Source: Magnetococcales bacterium
GTDB taxonomy: Bacteria > Pseudomonadota > Magnetococcia > Magnetococcales > Magnetaquicoccaceae
Length of the DNA: 64,000 bases
Direction of reading: 5' to 3'
Assembly: GCA_015231755.1 (NCBI GenBank)
Contig: JADGAZ010000002.1
Span: 186,001 to 250,000, forward strand
Below are positions 6,343-14,876 of the stretch, one piece after another. The notes under the pieces are model-generated. The model saw only the letters and a program-made list of their open reading frames with translations. It ran no database searches and had not been told where the DNA came from. Each line of letters starts with the position of its first letter. Position 1 is the stretch's first letter. Made by a program: the position numbers and the translations under genes.

Positions 6343-9300
6343 ATGGCCACGAACCGTTCCGCGCTTTTCCAGAAACAGATGCAACAACGCATCCTGGTAC
6401 TGGATGGCGCCATGGGCACCATGATCCAGGGTCACGACTTGAGCGAAACCGATTTTCGCGGCAGTCGCTTCTCCGCGTACCCCTCGGAACTCAAAGGCAA
6501 CAACGATCTGCTCTGCCTGACCCGACCGGATGTAATCCAGGGCATCCATGCCGCCTACCTGGACGCCGGAGCCGATCTCCTGGAAACCAATTCGTTCAAC
6601 GCCAACGCCATCTCCCTGAACGATTACGGCATGTCGGAGTTGGCCTTCGAGATCAATCTCGCCGCCGCGCGTCTGGCCCGGGAAGCCGCCGACCGGGCCA
6701 CGGCAGTCACCCCCGACCGCCCCCGCTTCGTGGCGGGAATTCTCGGTCCCACCAACCGCACCGCCTCGATTTCGCCGGATGTCAACCAGCCGGGATACCG
6801 CAACGTCACCTTTCGGGAACTGGTCAGCGCCTACGACACCGCCATCCGGGGACTGGTGGAAGGGGGCGTGGACGCGCTGATGGTGGAAACGGTCTTCGAC
6901 GCCCTCAACTGCAAGGCGGCGCTGTTTGCCATTCTGGCCTTCAACGAGGGACGGGCCGATCCATTGCCCATCATGATCTCCGGCACCATCTCCGACCGCA
7001 GTGGCCGGATCCTCTCGGGTCAGACCATGGAGGCGTTCGTCCACGCCACCGCCCACGCCAATCCGGTGACCATGGGACTCAACTGCGCCCTGGGAGCCGA
7101 ACAACTCCGACCCCATCTGGCCAATCTGGCCCGGGTTTCCGACGCCTGGATCTCGATTCATCCCAACGCCGGCCTGCCCAACGAAATGGGCGGCTACGAC
7201 GAAACCCCGGCAGCCATGGCGGCCACCATCCGGGAGTTCGCCCAGGCGGGATGGATCAATCTGGCGGGCGGCTGCTGTGGCACCTCGCCGGCATTCATCC
7301 GCGCCATCGCCGAGGCCGTGGCGGATCTGCCCCCCCGTGTGCGTCCCACCCCTTCCCGGTTATGTCGGCTCTCCGGCCTGGAGCCTTTGGAAATCGGCGG
7401 AGAGGAGACCTTGTTCGTCAACGTGGGGGAGCGCACCAATGTCTCCGGATCCCGCAAGTTCGCCCGTCTGATCCGGGACGGCAACGACGAAGAGGCGGTG
7501 GAAGTGGCCCGCCAACAGGTGGAAGACGGCGCGCAGATCATCGATGTCAACATGGATGACGCCATGCTGGACGCTCCGGCGGCCATGACCCGTTTTCTCA
7601 ACCGTCTGGCGGCGGAACCCGACATCTGTCGCGTGCCGGTGATGATCGACTCCTCCCGCTGGGAGGCCATCGAGGCGGGATTGCAGTGTCTGCAAGGCCG
7701 TGGGGTGGTCAACTCCTTGAGTCTCAAGGAAGGAGAGGAACGTTTCCTGGAACAGGCCCGCCTCACCAAAAAATATGGCGCCGCCGCCGTGGTCATGGCC
7801 TTCGACGAACAGGGTCAGGCCGACACCCTGGAGCGGCGTGTGGCCATCTGTCGTCGCGCCCACGATCTGTTGATCACCCAGGCGGGCTTTCGGCCCGAAG
7901 AGATCATCTTCGATCCCAATATTTTTGCCGTGGGCACGGGCATTCCGGCCCATGACCGGTACGCGGTGGACTACATCGAGGCGGTACGCCGCATCAAGAC
8001 CGAGATGCCGGGGGTGTTGACCAGTGGCGGCGTGAGCAATGTCTCGTTTTCCTTCCGGGGCAACGAGGTGATCCGGGAGGCGATGCATGCGGTATTTCTG
8101 TATCACGCGGTGGCCGCCGGGTTGGACATGGGGATCGTCAACGCCGGGCAACTGGCGATTCTCGAAGAGATCGAGCCGGAGTTGAAAAGCCGCGTCGAGG
8201 ATTTATTGCTGGCCCGACGGGAGGACGCCTCCGAGCGGTTGCTGGAACTGGCCCAGGGTCTGAAAGAGCGGGAGAGCGGCGGCACCCGGGAGCGGATCGA
8301 AGAGCAGGCTTGGCGCGAACTGCCGGTGACGGAGCGGTTGATTCACGCCATGGTCAAGGGGTTGGACGCGTTCATCGAGGCGGATGTGGAAGAAGCGCGT
8401 TTGGCGATCGCCGATCCTCTGGCCGTGGTGGAAGGGCCGCTGATGGCGGGCATGAACCGGGTGGGAGAGTTGTTCGGCGCGGGCAAGATGTTTTTGCCCC
8501 AGGTGGTGAAAAGCGCACGGGTGATGAAAAAGGCGGTGGCCCATCTCACCCCGTACATCGAGGCGGCCAAAAGGGCGGGGGGCGCCACGGCGACCGCCAA
8601 GGGACGGATTCTGCTGGCCACGGTCAAAGGGGATGTCCACGACATCGGCAAGAACATCGTCAAGGTGGTGTTGCAGTGCAACCATTACGAGGTGATCGAC
8701 GCCGGAGTGATGGTGCCGGGGGAAGTGATTCTCGATCAGGCCCGGGAGCATGGGGTGGACATCATCGGTCTGTCGGGTCTGATCACCCCTTCTTTGGAGC
8801 AGATGGCCCTGATCGCCACCGAAATGGAGCGGCGGGGGTTGAAGCTGCCCTTGATGGTGGGCGGTGCAACCACGTCACCGTTGCATGCGGCGGTCAAGAT
8901 CGCGCCCCACTATTCCGGGGCGGTGATTCAGGCGCGGGACGCCTCCCAGGCCGCTTCGGTGGCGGCCCGTCTGCTGCATCCGGAAAAGTGTCTCGCCTTC
9001 GTGGCCGAGGTGCGGGCCCAGCAGGCGGAGTTGCGTGAACAGTACCGGCAGAAGAAGAGTCCCCGCGCCATTTTGCCGTTGAGTGTGGCCCGGGAGCGTC
9101 GTTTTGTGTGGAACTGGCAAAAAAATCCTCCGGTTCCGGCCCGATTTTACGGAGTGCGGGTGATTGCGGATCAGCCCCTTGAGGATTTGGTGCCGTTCAT
9201 CGATTGGACGCCCTTTTTTCAGGTTTGGGATCTGCCGGGGCGTTTTCCCGACATTCTCAACCATCCGGAGCGTGGAGAGGAGGCCAGAAAGCTCTTCGAG

Positions 9301-10053
9301 GATGCGCAACGGAGTCTGGAGGGGATTTTGACCCATCGAACCATTCGCGCCAGTGGCGTTTTTGGACTTTTCAGGGCCAACGTGCTGGAAAACGAAACCA
9401 TCGCCCTTTACGGGGAGGATGCCGCCGACGGACCGCTGGGGGTGGTGCGCATGGTGCGTCAGCAGGCGGCGCGTGCCGAGGGTCAGCCGCAGCTCTCTTT
9501 GGCGGATTTCATCGCCCCGCGAGAAAGCGGAATCCAAGACACGTTGGGTCTGTTTGCCGTGACCGCCGGGTTGGGATTGGATGAGGTGGCGAATCGGTTG
9601 GAGGCGAGCGGGGACGATTACGAATCCATCATGCTCAAGGCGTTGGCGGATCGGTTGGCCGAGGCGTTCGCCGAGCAGTTGCATCAGCGGGTACGGCGGG
9701 AGTTCTGGGGGTATGCGGCGGATGAGGCGTTGACCCATGCGGAGTTGATCCGGGAGAAATATCGGGGCATTCGTCCGGCTCCGGGCTATCCCGCCTGTCC
9801 GGATCATGGGCAAAAGAGGGTGATTTTCGATTTGTTGAATGTGGAGGCTGAAACCGGGATCCGCTTGACCGAGAGTTTTGCCATGCATCCAGGGGCGGCG
9901 GTGAGTGGTTTTTATTTCGCCCATCCGGAGGCGGATTATTTCCGGGCGGACGGGTTGGGGCGGGATCAGATCGTCGCGTATGCGCAAGCGTCAAACGAGG
10001 ACGTGTCACAGGTCGAAATGCGACTGGTGAATCATCTGGGATACGCCCCCTGA
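6343..10053 (+). CDS. metH: Cobalamin-dependent methionine synthase
   Basis: The 1236-residue, full-length enzyme transfers methyl from methyltetrahydrofolate via cobalamin to homocysteine. All four modules are visible: the homocysteine-binding barrel (DGAMGTMIQ; zinc cysteines in [10 protein letters not shown] and AGGCCGTSP), the folate domain ([13 protein letters not shown]), the cobalamin cap and Rossmann domain ([12 protein letters not shown] with the cobalt-ligating His; [20 protein letters not shown]), and the C-terminal AdoMet reactivation domain ([24 protein letters not shown]). SD AAGGAAA lies before the ATG. No metF or metE is nearby. A structured leader precedes it, and transcription probably stops at the + oriented repeat at 10178-10226. 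Confidence 0.98.
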   Translation: MATNRSALFQKQMQQRILVLDGAMGTMIQGHDLSETDFRGSRFSAYPSELKGNNDLLCLTRPDVIQGIHAAYLDAGADLLETNSFNANAISLNDYGMSELAFEINLAAARLAREAADRATAVTPDRPRFVAGILGPTNRTASISPDVNQPGYRNVTFRELVSAYDTAIRGLVEGGVDALMVETVFDALNCKAALFAILAFNEGRADPLPIMISGTISDRSGRILSGQTMEAFVHATAHANPVTMGLNCALGAEQLRPHLANLARVSDAWISIHPNAGLPNEMGGYDETPAAMAATIREFAQAGWINLAGGCCGTSPAFIRAIAEAVADLPPRVRPTPSRLCRLSGLEPLEIGGEETLFVNVGERTNVSGSRKFARLIRDGNDEEAVEVARQQVEDGAQIIDVNMDDAMLDAPAAMTRFLNRLAAEPDICRVPVMIDSSRWEAIEAGLQCLQGRGVVNSLSLKEGEERFLEQARLTKKYGAAAVVMAFDEQGQADTLERRVAICRRAHDLLITQAGFRPEEIIFDPNIFAVGTGIPAHDRYAVDYIEAVRRIKTEMPGVLTSGGVSNVSFSFRGNEVIREAMHAVFLYHAVAAGLDMGIVNAGQLAILEEIEPELKSRVEDLLLARREDASERLLELAQGLKERESGGTRERIEEQAWRELPVTERLIHAMVKGLDAFIEADVEEARLAIADPLAVVEGPLMAGMNRVGELFGAGKMFLPQVVKSARVMKKAVAHLTPYIEAAKRAGGATATAKGRILLATVKGDVHDIGKNIVKVVLQCNHYEVIDAGVMVPGEVILDQAREHGVDIIGLSGLITPSLEQMALIATEMERRGLKLPLMVGGATTSPLHAAVKIAPHYSGAVIQARDASQAASVAARLLHPEKCLAFVAEVRAQQAELREQYRQKKSPRAILPLSVARERRFVWNWQKNPPVPARFYGVRVIADQPLEDLVPFIDWTPFFQVWDLPGRFPDILNHPERGEEARKLFEDAQRSLEGILTHRTIRASGVFGLFRANVLENETIALYGEDAADGPLGVVRMVRQQAARAEGQPQLSLADFIAPRESGIQDTLGLFAVTAGLGLDEVANRLEASGDDYESIMLKALADRLAEAFAEQLHQRVRREFWGYAADEALTHAELIREKYRGIRPAPGYPACPDHGQKRVIFDLLNVEAETGIRLTESFAMHPGAAVSGFYFAHPEADYFRADGLGRDQIVAYAQASNEDVSQVEMRLVNHLGYAP

Positions 10054-10075
10054 CACGTGCCACGCTCCACACGCC

Positions 10076-10130
10076 CCCACCATTGAAAAAAAAGCGGGGG
10101 TCTGGGGAATTCCTCCCCCAGGAATGTGAC
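10076..10130 (-). repeat. Palindromic terminator-like repeat, copy A
   Basis: Read on the minus strand this is a G/C hairpin (CTGGGGGAGGAATTCCCCAG, 10121-10102) followed by ACCCCCG, a long T tract and CAATGG. It is positioned as terminator of the minus-strand TSUP gene and is the inverted partner of copy B; the two T tracts point outwards. Its first 30-odd bases on the + strand match copy F at 44621 almost exactly. Confidence 0.8.
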
Positions 10131-10177
10131 TTTCGCCTTTGACTGTCGCGCACTTTTACAAAAATCAAAATATTAAC

Positions 10178-10226
10178 GTCAAAATCCTGGGGAAGGAATT
10201 CCCCAGACCCCTTCTTTTTTTCAATG
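10178..10226 (+). repeat. Palindromic terminator-like repeat, copy B
   Basis: GTCAAAATCC leads into the hairpin CTGGGGAAGGAATTCCCCAG (10187-10206, 8-bp stem), then ACCCC, seven T and CAATG. It lies 125 bp downstream of metH in the correct orientation to terminate it. With copy A it forms an inverted pair separated by 47 bp. Confidence 0.8.
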
Positions 10227-10249
10227 GGTGTCGGGTCCGGAGAACATCT

Positions 10250-11146
10250 TCAGCGCCACAACAGCTTGACCCCGACGATCAACAAGAAAAAACCAAATCC
10301 CTTCTTCAACCGCGCCGGATCCAACGCATGCGCCAAATGCACCCCAACCGGGGTGGTCACCAACGTCCCCGCCACAATCCCCAAAAACGCCACCGGCACC
10401 AAAAACCCCAAAGATCCCTCCGGCAACGACGGATCATGCCACCCGGCCTGAATGAATCCCAAACTCCCGGCCAACGCCAAAGGCACCCCAATGGCCGAAG
10501 ACGTACCGACCGCCTCTTGCATGGAAATCCCGGAAAGCAACGTCAAAGCCGGCACCGACAACGTTCCCCCCCCAATCCCGAACAGACTGCTCAATCCTCC
10601 GATTCCCACCCCGATCCAAGGCGCCACCGATTCCGAAAGCGCCACCCTCTCCACTTCCCCCCCATTCCGGGAACGGAGCATCTTCAACCCGACGAAAATC
10701 TCGAACAGACCAAAAAGCATAATCAAAATCTTGCCGGACATGGCCGCCGCCAACTGGGAGCCAAGCCACGCTCCCAACAAACAACCTGGGGTATACTGAC
10801 GCACCAATCGCCAATGCACCGCACCACGCCGATGATGACCCCAGGTGGACGACACATTGGTGATCACAATGGTCGCCAACGACGTACCCACCGCCAACTG
10901 CATGGAGATGACCGGATTGATACCATCCAGATAAAACAAGAACAACAAAACCGGCACAATCAAGATCCCCCCGCCCACACCGAACATGCCGGCGATCACC
11001 CCCGAGGCCAACCCGCACACCACAGAACCCAAAAAAAGAAAAGACATGGCACAATCCGCAACCATCCAAGGGTGAACACGAACACCCGAAAATTCTATCC
11101 CATTCTTTCCACCGGAACCATTGCCATTCGACAAAAAAAGAGCCAC
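10250..11146 (-). CDS. TauE/SafE (TSUP) family membrane exporter
   Basis: The protein has up to 298 residues, with about eight hydrophobic helices in two homologous halves. Each half has the family's glycine motif: GVIAGMFGVGGGILIVPVLL near the N-terminus and GGLSSLFGIGGGTLSVPALT in the second half. Members move sulfite, sulfoacetate or other organosulfur anions across the inner membrane; the substrate here cannot be told. The GTG at 11146 gives about 27 extra residues before the membrane part. ATG codons at 11065 and 11047 are plausible true starts, but none has a good SD. It ends facing metH, with the copy A/B repeat pair between them. Confidence 0.85.
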   Translation of the reverse strand: MALFLSNGNGSGGKNGIEFSGVRVHPWMVADCAMSFLFLGSVVCGLASGVIAGMFGVGGGILIVPVLLFLFYLDGINPVISMQLAVGTSLATIVITNVSSTWGHHRRGAVHWRLVRQYTPGCLLGAWLGSQLAAAMSGKILIMLFGLFEIFVGLKMLRSRNGGEVERVALSESVAPWIGVGIGGLSSLFGIGGGTLSVPALTLLSGISMQEAVGTSSAIGVPLALAGSLGFIQAGWHDPSLPEGSLGFLVPVAFLGIVAGTLVTTPVGVHLAHALDPARLKKGFGFFLLIVGVKLLWR

Positions 11147-11253
11147 GCTCCCGGTTGAACTTCCCGATCATGCGCCTTATCTATTGAAACGACACCAACC
11201 CAAAAAGAGCGGCCCCAATCGCCCTCCACAGCCCCCCAGGAGGAAAGACCACC

Positions 11254-12108
11254 ATGCATACTCTGCGCTTTCTTCTCTTGATGGCAGGACTCACCGGCCT
11301 GTTTCTCGCCATCGGTCAAATCATCGGCGGTCACAACGGCATGCTGATGGCCCTGCTGCTCGCGGCGGGAATGAATTTCTGGGCCTGGTGGAACTCGGAT
11401 CAGGCGGTTTTGTCCATGTACAACGCCATGGAGGTCGGCCCCCAACAGGCCCCGGAACTGTATGGCATCGTCCGGGAACTGGCACGCCGTGGCAATCTGC
11501 CCATGCCCCGGGTCTACATCATCGACGACCCCTCCCCCAACGCCTTCGCCACCGGACGGGATCCGGAACACGCCGCCGTCGCGGCCACGACCGGCATCCT
11601 CAGCATTCTCAACCGGGAAGAACTGGCCGGAGTGATGGCCCATGAACTGGCTCACGTGCAACACCGGGATATCCTGATCGGCACCGTCACCGCCACTCTG
11701 GCGGGAGCCATCACCACCCTGGCCAATTTTGCCGGACTCTTCTCCTCGGGCCGCTCCGAAGACGGAGAAAGCGAAGGTCGCGGCTGGATCGGTGAAATCC
11801 TGATGCTGATTTTGGCGCCACTGGCGGCCATGCTGATTCAGATGGCGGTCTCCCGCTCCCGCGAGTACGGCGCGGACGAAGGCGGCGCCCAACTGTGCGG
11901 CAATCCCTTGTGGCTGGCTTCGGCCCTGCACAAACTGGAAATCGGCAGCCAACGGATTCCTTTGAACGGTGCGGAGGAAAATCCGGCCACTGCCCATCTG
12001 TTCATCGTCTCGCCCCTTTCCGGTGGTCTGGTGGCGGGACTCTTTTCCACCCATCCTCCGATGGAGGAACGCATCGCGCGTCTGCAAAGAATGGCCCACT
12101 CCCGATGA
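11254..12108 (+). CDS. htpX: HtpX-family membrane zinc protease
   Basis: The 284-residue M48 protease has two N-terminal membrane helices (FLLLMAGLTGLFLAIGQII and a following AAGMNFWAWW). The zinc motif HELAH (VMAHELAHVQHRD) is at about residue 129, and a second hydrophobic pair follows (ATLAGAITTLANFAGLF, IGEILMLILAPLAAMLI). A glutamate ligand region (SREYGADEGGA) and the typical THPPMEERIARL tail complete it. It degrades misfolded inner-membrane proteins. The start has a strong SD (GGAGGAAAG). It is the first gene of an overlapping htpX-rpe-rsmB operon. Confidence 0.95.
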   Translation: MHTLRFLLLMAGLTGLFLAIGQIIGGHNGMLMALLLAAGMNFWAWWNSDQAVLSMYNAMEVGPQQAPELYGIVRELARRGNLPMPRVYIIDDPSPNAFATGRDPEHAAVAATTGILSILNREELAGVMAHELAHVQHRDILIGTVTATLAGAITTLANFAGLFSSGRSEDGESEGRGWIGEILMLILAPLAAMLIQMAVSRSREYGADEGGAQLCGNPLWLASALHKLEIGSQRIPLNGAEENPATAHLFIVSPLSGGLVAGLFSTHPPMEERIARLQRMAHSR

Positions 12109-12761
12109 TCAAAATCGCTCCTTCGATTCTTTCCGCCGACTTCTCCCGTCTGGGTGAAGAGATCCGCGCCGTGGAACAAGCCGGCGCGGATTACATTCAT
12201 GTGGATGTCATGGATGGACACTTCGTGCCCAATCTCACCATCGGACCTCTGGTGGTCGAGGCCATTGGCCGGGTGGCCACCCAACCTCTGGATGTCCACC
12301 TGATGATTTCTCCGGTGGATGTATACATTCCGGCCTTTGTCAAAGCCGGAGCCAACATTCTCACGGTCCACGCCGAAGCCACCCTCCACCTGGATCGCAC
12401 CTTGAACCTGATCCGCGAATCCGGTTGCAAGGTGGGACTGGCTCTCAATCCGGCCACGCCCCTGTGCAATCTCGGCAACGTGCTGCATCTGCTGGACATG
12501 GTGGTGCTGATGAGCGTCAATCCCGGCTTCGGCGGCCAATCCTTCATTCCCCACGCCCTCAACCGCATCCAGACCGTGCGCCGCATGATCACCGACCGGG
12601 GATTGAACATCGAACTGGAGGTGGATGGCGGCATCAAACCCGACAACATCCACGCCGCCGCCCAGGCCGGAGCCAACGTGTTCGTAGCCGGCAGCGCGGT
12701 CTTCACCCAGCCCGATTACGCCGCCGTGATCCAGGCTTTGCGGGCGAACGCCTCGGCATGA
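12105..12761 (+). CDS. rpe: Ribulose-phosphate 3-epimerase
   Basis: The 218-residue TIM barrel interconverts ribulose-5-P and xylulose-5-P. Conserved motifs are APSILSADFSRLGEE, HVDVMDGHFVPNLTIGP, DVHLMI, VLMSVNPGFGGQSF and LEVDGGIKPDN, including the metal-binding His and Asp residues. The ATG overlaps the htpX stop as ATGA, indicating translational coupling. It overlaps rsmB in the same way at its 3' end. It works with the transketolase at 44.8-46.8 kb in the pentose phosphate pathway. Confidence 0.97.
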   Translation: MIKIAPSILSADFSRLGEEIRAVEQAGADYIHVDVMDGHFVPNLTIGPLVVEAIGRVATQPLDVHLMISPVDVYIPAFVKAGANILTVHAEATLHLDRTLNLIRESGCKVGLALNPATPLCNLGNVLHLLDMVVLMSVNPGFGGQSFIPHALNRIQTVRRMITDRGLNIELEVDGGIKPDNIHAAAQAGANVFVAGSAVFTQPDYAAVIQALRANASA

Positions 12762-14212
12762 AATCCACCCTCACCCCACCACGCGCCACCAACCCCCGCC
12801 GTCTGGCCGTCCAGGCCGGGACACGCGACAAGCCGGTCCCGACGCATGAACGCCCCGACCTGCCAGCCGTCGCCGCCCCGCCGCCGCGTGCCACCAACCC
12901 CCGCCGTCTGGCCGCGGAAGCCGTCACCCGGGTGACCCGGGATGGTCTGGCCCTCTCCCTCGACGACTCCCGACTGGCCGGACTCGATCCCAGAGACCGG
13001 GGACTGGCCCTGGAGATCGCCGCCGGCACATTGCGACATCTGAACTTGCTGGATGCCATTCTGGATTCCTGCATGCCCCGCCCCTTGGCCAAGGGCAGAC
13101 ATTTCCTGCGGGCCGTGCTGCGTACCGCCTTGTATCAGGCCCGATTTCTGCGGGTTCCGGCCCGGGCCGCGATCCACGAGGCGGTGGAACTGGTGAAGGA
13201 CTCCCCGGATCGACCCAAAGCCGGATTCGTCAACGCCCTGCTGCGCACCGCCACCAACGTGGAACCGGCCACCATCCTCGATCGCCAAACCGATCCCGTG
13301 GACCGCCTAGCCCTGGAACACGCCCATCCCCCCTGGCTGACCCGCCGCTGGTGGCACAGCCTGGGCGAGGAGGCCACCAGAGCGCGCTTGCTGGCCAACA
13401 ACACCCCGCCACCCCTGGTACTGCGGGTCAACAGGCTGAAAAGCGACCGGAACGCCCTGCTCGCCGCCCTGGGCACCCGGGGCGCTCCCCACCCCTTTGC
13501 CCCGGATGGGATGATCGTCACGCCATCCGGTCCGGTGGAAGCCTTGCCCGGTTATCGGGAAGGATGGTTCGCGGTGCAAGACGCCGCCGCCCAATGGCCA
13601 GCCCGTCTGCTCGGTCCCCAACCCGGCGAGGAGATTCTGGATCTGTGCGCCGCCCCCGGTGGCAAAACCGCCCAACTCGCGGACCTCACCGGCAATCAGG
13701 CCCGCATCCACGCCGTGGACAACAGCCCCTCCCGCCTGAAAACCCTGACGGAAAACCTCACCCGCCTCGGCATCCAACAGGTGACCATCACCGCAGGCGA
13801 CGCCACCCAGCCGGACCTGCTGGCCGGTGAAACGTTTGACAAGATCCTCGCCGATCTTCCCTGCACCGGGACCGGCGTGATCCGCCGCCATCCGGAGATC
13901 AAATGGCGCCGCCAGGAGGAAGATCCCCGCCGCATGGCCGCCATCCAACAAACCATCCTGGAAAACTGCGCCCATCGCCTGCGCCCCGGCGGCCTGCTGG
14001 TCTACGCCGTCTGCTCCCTGGAACCGGAAGAAGGCGCGGAACGGATCCGGGAATTCCTGTCCACCCATCCCCACTGGCACCGCCTGCCCATCACCCCCCT
14101 CGAACACCCCGCACTGCCCCCCGCCGCCATCACCCCGGATGGCGACCTGCGCTTTGAACCGGCCCGAGATGTCATGGATGGCTTTTTTATCGCACGATTG
14201 AAGAGGGATTGA
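12758..14212 (+). CDS. rsmB: 16S rRNA m5C967 methyltransferase RsmB
   Basis: The 484-residue protein has an NusB-like N-terminal domain (from NPRRLAAEAVTRV, about residue 46) and a C-terminal Rossmann methyltransferase domain. The latter has LDLCAAPGGKTAQLA (SAM site), LPCTGTGVIRRHPEIKW and the catalytic YAVCSLEPEEG cysteine. The ATG overlaps the rpe stop (ATGA). The family normally begins near NPRRLAAE. Here about 45 extra residues precede it, and they contain a second copy of the motif ATNPRRLA, the product of an in-frame 25-bp repeat (12785-12809 and 12890-12914). Repeat copy C downstream serves as terminator. Confidence 0.95.
   Translation: MKSTLTPPRATNPRRLAVQAGTRDKPVPTHERPDLPAVAAPPPRATNPRRLAAEAVTRVTRDGLALSLDDSRLAGLDPRDRGLALEIAAGTLRHLNLLDAILDSCMPRPLAKGRHFLRAVLRTALYQARFLRVPARAAIHEAVELVKDSPDRPKAGFVNALLRTATNVEPATILDRQTDPVDRLALEHAHPPWLTRRWWHSLGEEATRARLLANNTPPPLVLRVNRLKSDRNALLAALGTRGAPHPFAPDGMIVTPSGPVEALPGYREGWFAVQDAAAQWPARLLGPQPGEEILDLCAAPGGKTAQLADLTGNQARIHAVDNSPSRLKTLTENLTRLGIQQVTITAGDATQPDLLAGETFDKILADLPCTGTGVIRRHPEIKWRRQEEDPRRMAAIQQTILENCAHRLRPGGLLVYAVCSLEPEEGAERIREFLSTHPHWHRLPITPLEHPALPPAAITPDGDLRFEPARDVMDGFFIARLKRD
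12785..12914 (+). repeat. In-frame direct repeat in rsmB
   Basis: Twenty-five bases at 12785-12809 recur exactly at 12890-12914, a spacing of 105 bp (35 codons). They encode ATNPRRLA both times and account for the extra N-terminal residues of RsmB. Confidence 0.85.
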
Positions 14213-14224
14213 AAAGATTGAAAG

Positions 14225-14273
14225 GCAAAACCCTGGGGGATGAATCCCCCAGACCCCCTCTTTTTTTTCAATA
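14225..14273 (+). repeat. Palindromic terminator-like repeat, copy C
   Basis: CTGGGGGATGAATCCCCCAG (14233-14252) is followed by ACCCCCTC, eight T and CAATAG, 12 bp after the rsmB stop. It has the form of a strong intrinsic terminator for htpX-rpe-rsmB. It has no inverted partner. Confidence 0.85.
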
Positions 14274-14372
14274 GTTTGAAAGAAAAAATCTTTAATTATA
14301 ACCATACCGAAAAAAAATGCGGGGGAAACCATCTCCCCCGCATGAACCAAACCGGCCTTCAAACCATCCGGA

Positions 14373-14744
14373 TTATTTGCACTTGTTGAAATCGGGTCTG
14401 TCACCGGCGCAGAAGTTGGCACCCTTGGGATCGGCGGCCCCCGCGTCGTTGAAACCACCGGTCAAAGCCGCGCCCTTGAACGTGGCGGCGATCTTCTTGG
14501 ACTTGGTGATATCGGTGCGATCGTTGGCACAGGCTTTTTTGGCGGCTTCCACACAGGCTTCCTGGGTGGCGGCGGCGTTATCCTTGTCACACGCCTGCTT
14601 GCCGTCGCACTTGGCGTAGGCTGTGGCCTCCTGACCCGCGCAAGCAGTCCGATGATAGCTGACGACACAATCCGCAGCAGCGGCGCTGCCGACAAAGCCG
14701 AAGACAGCCAGGAACAGGGGCAGGGAGAAAGCAGCCTTTTTCAT
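14373..14744 (-). CDS. Small secreted cysteine-rich protein, function unknown
   Basis: This protein of about 123 residues begins with a clear signal peptide (MKKAAFSLPLFLAVFGFV, then GSAAAADC; cleavage probably after AAA). The mature protein of roughly 100 residues has eight cysteines, all arranged so they could pair, in segments such as CVVSYHRTACAGQ, KCDGKQACDK, EACVEAAKKACAND and FCAGDRPDFNKCK. It is therefore probably a disulfide-stabilised periplasmic or secreted protein. AAGGAG lies 7-8 bases before the ATG at 14744. No family was recognised. It stands alone after pnp on the same strand. Confidence 0.75.
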   Translation of the reverse strand: MKKAAFSLPLFLAVFGFVGSAAAADCVVSYHRTACAGQEATAYAKCDGKQACDKDNAAATQEACVEAAKKACANDRTDITKSKKIAATFKGAALTGGFNDAGAADPKGANFCAGDRPDFNKCK

Positions 14745-14789
14745 ATCAAACTCCTTGTGCAAGATGGTGTGACGAAAGGGTGTGGGTGA

Positions 14790-14816
14790 ATGGGCCTCAT
14801 TGTGAAACAGGCCCAT
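14790..14816 (-). other. Inverted repeat between pnp and the Cys-rich gene
   Basis: ATGGGCCT (14790-14797) and AGGCCCAT (14809-14816) are perfect 8-bp arms with an 11-nt loop, about 46 bp upstream of the Cys-rich start. It could be a pnp terminator (no T tract) or an operator. Confidence 0.4.
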
Positions 14817-14876
14817 CCACTCCACAAGGATTCAACCCCCTTTCAACACGATCTTAACACAATCTTCATGAAGGCT

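Noticed and set aside
6180-6343. Cobalamin riboswitch before metH
   Set aside because: The B12 box and the long multi-stem core are absent; only a compact two-stem element is seen.
10076-10226. Inverted repeat pair as an insertion sequence
   Set aside because: Only 146 bp, no transposase and no clear target duplication; treated as a repeat pair instead.
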